A stretch of 7,543 nt of DNA from NCBI GenBank assembly GCA_002686135.1, contig NZAO01000071.1, forward strand, positions 3,346-10,888, written 5' to 3'. Source of the DNA: Rhodospirillaceae bacterium. Its GTDB lineage: Bacteria; Pseudomonadota; Alphaproteobacteria; UBA11136. Both the position numbers and the translations under genes were made by a program. The notes beneath the pieces are model-generated. The model did no database searches. It was not told where the DNA came from and saw only the letters and a list, made by a program, of their open reading frames with translations. Position 1 is the first letter of the stretch. Every line of letters begins with the position of its first letter. This document shows, one piece after another, positions 5,490 through 7,543 of this stretch.

Positions 5490-5957
5490 TTAAAACGCCG
5501 AATGGCCCTCCAGGCACAACAATTGCCGCTTGGTAGCGACGCCATCACCGCCGCTAAAACCGCCCAGCGCGCCATGCTTCCCGACCACCCGGTGACAGGG
5601 AATGAAAATTGGGAGAGGGTTTTTCCCCGCCGCCGCTCCCACCGCGCGCGCCGCCGTTCCCAGCTCCTGGGCGAGAGAGCCATAGCTCCGGGTTTTGCCA
5701 AAGGGAATCTTGGTGATGACCCGCCATACGGATTCCTGGAATTCGGTTCCCCGGGGCTTGAGGGGAAGATCAAACATGCGGCGTTTTCCCTGGGAATACT
5801 CTTCTATTTGTCGTGCCGCGCTTTTCAGTAACGGACTGAAAAAGGCGTCAGTGGGTTGTTTGGCCCCCCCGGAATACCAGGTCACGGTGGCAATGAAACC
5901 GTTCTGCTCCTCGATGGCGAGCGTTCCCAGCGGCAACTCAAGAACAATCGGGTTCAT
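5490..5957 (-). CDS. ogt: Methylated-DNA–protein-cysteine methyltransferase (O6-alkylguanine-DNA alkyltransferase)
   Basis: This suicide repair protein transfers the alkyl group from O6-alkylguanine in DNA to its own active-site cysteine. Numbered from the ATG at 5957 (155 aa), it shows the helix-turn-helix region with FQESVWRVITKIPFGKTRSY (73-92, Tyr92), the ARAVGAAAGKNP segment with the arginine finger Arg104, the catalytic IPCHRVVG with Cys121, and the glycine-rich GALGGFSGG loop followed by KRQLLCLEG, all in family order. Neither start has a good ribosome-binding site: a TTG at 5978 would add seven residues, while the ATG fits the usual family length and is preferred. It is transcribed toward rho, so it is outside the rho and mnmE transcripts. 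It has only the alkyltransferase portion, unlike Ada, which adds an N-terminal DNA-binding domain. Confidence 0.93.
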   Translation of the reverse strand: MNPIVLELPLGTLAIEEQNGFIATVTWYSGGAKQPTDAFFSPLLKSAARQIEEYSQGKRRMFDLPLKPRGTEFQESVWRVITKIPFGKTRSYGSLAQELGTAARAVGAAAGKNPLPIFIPCHRVVGKHGALGGFSGGDGVATKRQLLCLEGHSAF

Positions 5958-6135
5958 GACGGCATTTTTTCGGGACAAGTTTTCAGTTTCTCGGCGTCGG
6001 CACCCGGGGGCGGGCAGCCCTAGAGGCTACACACATAAACCGAGGCTTTTCCACCTTCCATTTTCTTTCCGCGCACTCGATGGAACTCCGGTCGCCCGCC
6101 GCTTTTCCCATAAACGCTCAACACCATATTGGGCA

Positions 6136-6172
6136 GGGCCGCTCCGGCCCCTTTGTTAGTTTGGACAAGGGG
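6136..6172 (+). terminator. GC-rich hairpin with T-rich tail, possible terminator
   Basis: GGGCCG (6136-6141) pairs perfectly with CGGCCC (6145-6150) across a 3-nt loop, and a moderately T-rich tail (CTTTGTTAGTTT) follows. On the plus strand this resembles a weak intrinsic terminator, but no plus-strand gene lies upstream. An alternative pairing, CCCC (6148-6151) with GGGG (6169-6172) plus flanking CTTTG/CAAG, overlaps the first and would exclude it. The function is unknown; it could insulate mnmE from upstream transcription. Confidence 0.3.
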
Positions 6173-6207
6173 CGGAATGTCTCAAGTTTTTAATTTCAGG
6201 GAACACC

Positions 6208-6229
6208 TCTATATGCTTGTTCATATAGA
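6208..6229. promoter_or_regulatory. Perfect 8-bp dyad upstream of mnmE, possible operator
   Basis: TCTATATG (6208-6215) and CATATAGA (6222-6229) are exact inverted repeats separated by 6 bp. The total span of 22 bp fits binding by a dimeric repressor or activator. It is AT-rich within a GC-rich region and ends 59 bp before the mnmE ATG, a typical operator or promoter position. As RNA it would form only a weak AU-rich hairpin. No regulator can be named. Confidence 0.4.
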
Positions 6230-6271
6230 AATCGTGCCGCCCTATGTTGGCCAAATCGGCCCCGGCGCTGT

Positions 6272-6285
6272 AGAAAGACCTTTCT
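6272..6285. promoter_or_regulatory. Short palindrome overlapping the mnmE translation start region
   Basis: AGAAAG (6272-6277) and CTTTCT (6280-6285) are exact inverted repeats with a 2-bp spacer, ending 3 bp before the mnmE ATG. The AGAAAG arm is also the only purine-rich sequence near a ribosome-binding position. A 2-nt loop makes an RNA hairpin unlikely with all pairs formed, so a DNA-level role or chance are the alternatives. Confidence 0.3.
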
Positions 6286-6288
6286 GAA

Positions 6289-7543
6289 ATGACGACCCAA
6301 ACCATATATGCACCGTGCAGCGGCCTGGGACAGTCCGCCATCGCCGTAATCCGCTTGTCCGGGGACCAGACAGGGCGGGTGGTGTCCACTCTTCTCCGGG
6401 GCGCCCTGCCCCCTTCCCGCCAGGCCAGCCTGCGGCGCCTGTGCGATCCCGCCACGGGAGAGGAAATCGACCGTGGTCTGGTGCTCTGGTTTCCCGCACC
6501 CGGAAGCTTCACCGGCGAGGACATGGCGGAGCTCCATCTTCATGGCGGCCGCGCCGTGGTCACGCGGGTTCTGGAGACGCTCTCCCGCCAGCCGCGGATA
6601 CGCTTGGCCGAGCCCGGCGAGTTTACCCGCCGCGCCTTCGAAAACGGAAAGTTCGACCTGACTTCGGCAGAAGGAATCGCCGATCTCGTGGCCTCCGAGA
6701 CCGAGGCCCAGCGCGCCCAGGCCCTGGGCCAGATGGAAGGGGCGCTGGGCAAACAATACGATTCCTGGCGCGCCCGGCTGGTTTCGGCCCTGGCCCATAT
6801 GGAGGCCGGGGTAGATTTTTCCGATGAAGACGTACCCTTTGGTCTGACAGCTGGGAAGTTCAACGATATTTTGTGTGTCCAGCATGAGATCATACAACAT
6901 CTAGATGATAACCGTGGCGGGGAGCGCTTGCGCGAGGGGATTTGCGTCGCCATTCTAGGCCCACCCAATGTGGGGAAGTCGAGCCTGCTCAACGCCCTTG
7001 CGCAAAAAGACGCGGCCATTGTGGCGGCTACCGCTGGCACCACCCGGGACGCAATCGAGGTCCACCTGGACCTCGGCGGATATCCGGTGACCTTGGTGGA
7101 TACGGCGGGTCTGCGCCCTACCGATAACGAGGTGGAAAACGAAGGTGTGCGCCGCGCCACCGAAAAAGCCAGCCGCGCCGACCTCAAACTGTTGGTGGTG
7201 TCCCCAGATGTGGCACTGAAGCATTGCAGCGAAGCCATGCGTTTCTGCGAAGGGGAAACGCTGCTTCTTATGAACAAAGCCGATTTGCTTCCCGATTTTC
7301 CCGATTTTGAATCCCGGCTGAAACAACAAAACCAAGAAATCCCGGAAAGCCTGTCCGTGAGCGTGAAAACCGGCGCCGGTCTTCGCCAACTCTTCGAATG
7401 TCTTGAAGGCCGGTTCCAGGCATGGTTTTCCCAGCTTTCGGCGGAAACGCCAAGCGTCACCCGGCACCGCCACCGTGATGCGCTGCAGGAATGTCACGCC
7501 GCCCTGACCCGCGCTCTCACGGCCCTGGGTGCGGGGGCGGTGG
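6289..7543 (+). CDS. mnmE: tRNA modification GTPase MnmE, C-terminus cut by window edge
   Basis: MnmE works with MnmG to add the carboxymethylaminomethyl (or aminomethyl) group at C5 of wobble uridine 34 in certain tRNAs. The frame is open from the ATG at 6289 to the window end (418 codons of about 450 expected). Visible parts are the N-terminal folate-binding domain (about 1-120: AVIRLSG, FTGEDMAELHLHGG, GEFTRRAFENGK), the central helical domain, and the inserted G domain with G1 GPPNVGKSS (224-232), G2 TAGTTRD (248-254), G3 DTAGLR (271-276), G4 NKAD (329-332) and a G5-like SVKTG (358-362). The C-terminal catalytic CxGK motif lies beyond the edge. It is the most GC-rich gene here. In alphaproteobacteria mnmG, rsmG and parAB commonly follow. 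Confidence 0.97.
   Translation, partial: MTTQTIYAPCSGLGQSAIAVIRLSGDQTGRVVSTLLRGALPPSRQASLRRLCDPATGEEIDRGLVLWFPAPGSFTGEDMAELHLHGGRAVVTRVLETLSRQPRIRLAEPGEFTRRAFENGKFDLTSAEGIADLVASETEAQRAQALGQMEGALGKQYDSWRARLVSALAHMEAGVDFSDEDVPFGLTAGKFNDILCVQHEIIQHLDDNRGGERLREGICVAILGPPNVGKSSLLNALAQKDAAIVAATAGTTRDAIEVHLDLGGYPVTLVDTAGLRPTDNEVENEGVRRATEKASRADLKLLVVSPDVALKHCSEAMRFCEGETLLLMNKADLLPDFPDFESRLKQQNQEIPESLSVSVKTGAGLRQLFECLEGRFQAWFSQLSAETPSVTRHRHRDALQECHAALTRALTALGAGAV

Larger units (their letters stand above)
5958..6288. other. Divergent ogt/mnmE intergenic region
   Basis: These 331 bp should hold the promoters of ogt (minus) and mnmE (plus). No gene is supported: a 37-codon ORF from 6080 to 6193 lacks a ribosome-binding site and recognisable features. 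No tRNA-like fold was found by eye. The notable content is three inverted repeats: a GC-rich hairpin (6136-6150), an AT-rich dyad (6208-6229) and a short palindrome just before the mnmE start (6272-6285). No clear consensus -35/-10 pair stands out. Confidence 0.6.

Noticed and set aside
6080..6193. 37-codon plus-strand ORF upstream of mnmE
   Set aside because: No ribosome-binding site, no recognisable features, and it spans hairpin-forming sequence; length is expected by chance.
5979..6288. Possible tRNA or small RNA gene in the ogt–mnmE gap
   Set aside because: No cloverleaf, T-loop GTTCRA-type motif or acceptor pairing was found by eye; only simple inverted repeats are visible.
6540..7460. 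306-codon minus-strand ORF opposite mnmE
   Set aside because: It is a serine/arginine-rich antisense shadow of a GC-rich gene whose GTPase motifs G1-G5 are clear on the plus strand.

Overview
The window looks like the chromosomal replication-origin neighbourhood of an alphaproteobacterium. The gene order is maf(partial)–ppsR on the minus strand, a 400-bp AT-rich gap, then hemE–hemH–hemJ–rho on the plus strand, ogt on the minus strand, and mnmE(partial) on the plus strand. In Caulobacter and Rickettsia the origin lies between hemE and a divergent gene of this kind. In many alphaproteobacteria the rho/mnmE side continues into mnmG, rsmG, parA and parB, which would lie past the right edge here. 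Coding GC rises from about 40% near the gap to about 70% in mnmE. A closer taxonomic call cannot be made from this window.

Left arm (1-910): the first 29 codons of a Maf-type nucleotide pyrophosphatase and the complete bifunctional PPDK/PEP-synthase regulator PpsR. The two genes are 3 bp apart and read away from the gap.

Centre (911-1310): about 33% GC by hand count, no credible gene, and origin-like structure. There is a cluster of DnaA-box-like 9-mers at 1211-1251. It runs directly into CTA-type triplets that resemble the DnaA-trio of the Bacillus subtilis basal unwinding system, followed by tandem AT repeats. A second AT-rich block at 1029-1060 carries a repeated 8-mer and a partial CtrA-like motif.

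Right arm, haem genes (1311-3938): hemE (uroporphyrinogen decarboxylase), hemH (ferrochelatase, GTG start overlapping the hemE stop) and hemJ (membrane protoporphyrinogen oxidase) form a compact run for the late steps of haem synthesis: uroporphyrinogen to coproporphyrinogen, protoporphyrinogen to protoporphyrin, and iron insertion. The coproporphyrinogen oxidase step is not encoded here.

Right arm, rho (3939-5442): rho has a 247-bp upstream region. Its distal 160 bases are strongly C-rich and G-poor (64 C, 22 G), as expected of a Rho-utilisation site, so Rho autoregulation by attenuation is plausible. Rho itself is 418 aa and canonical.

Right end (5443-7543): ogt (O6-alkylguanine-DNA alkyltransferase) converges on rho. 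A 331-bp gap holds several inverted repeats, including a perfect 8-bp dyad at 6208-6229, and is followed by mnmE, cut by the window edge after its G domain. No CRISPR array, rRNA, tRNA, transposon or recognisable parS site was seen. I found no wholly new gene system; the most interesting parts are the origin architecture and the rho leader.
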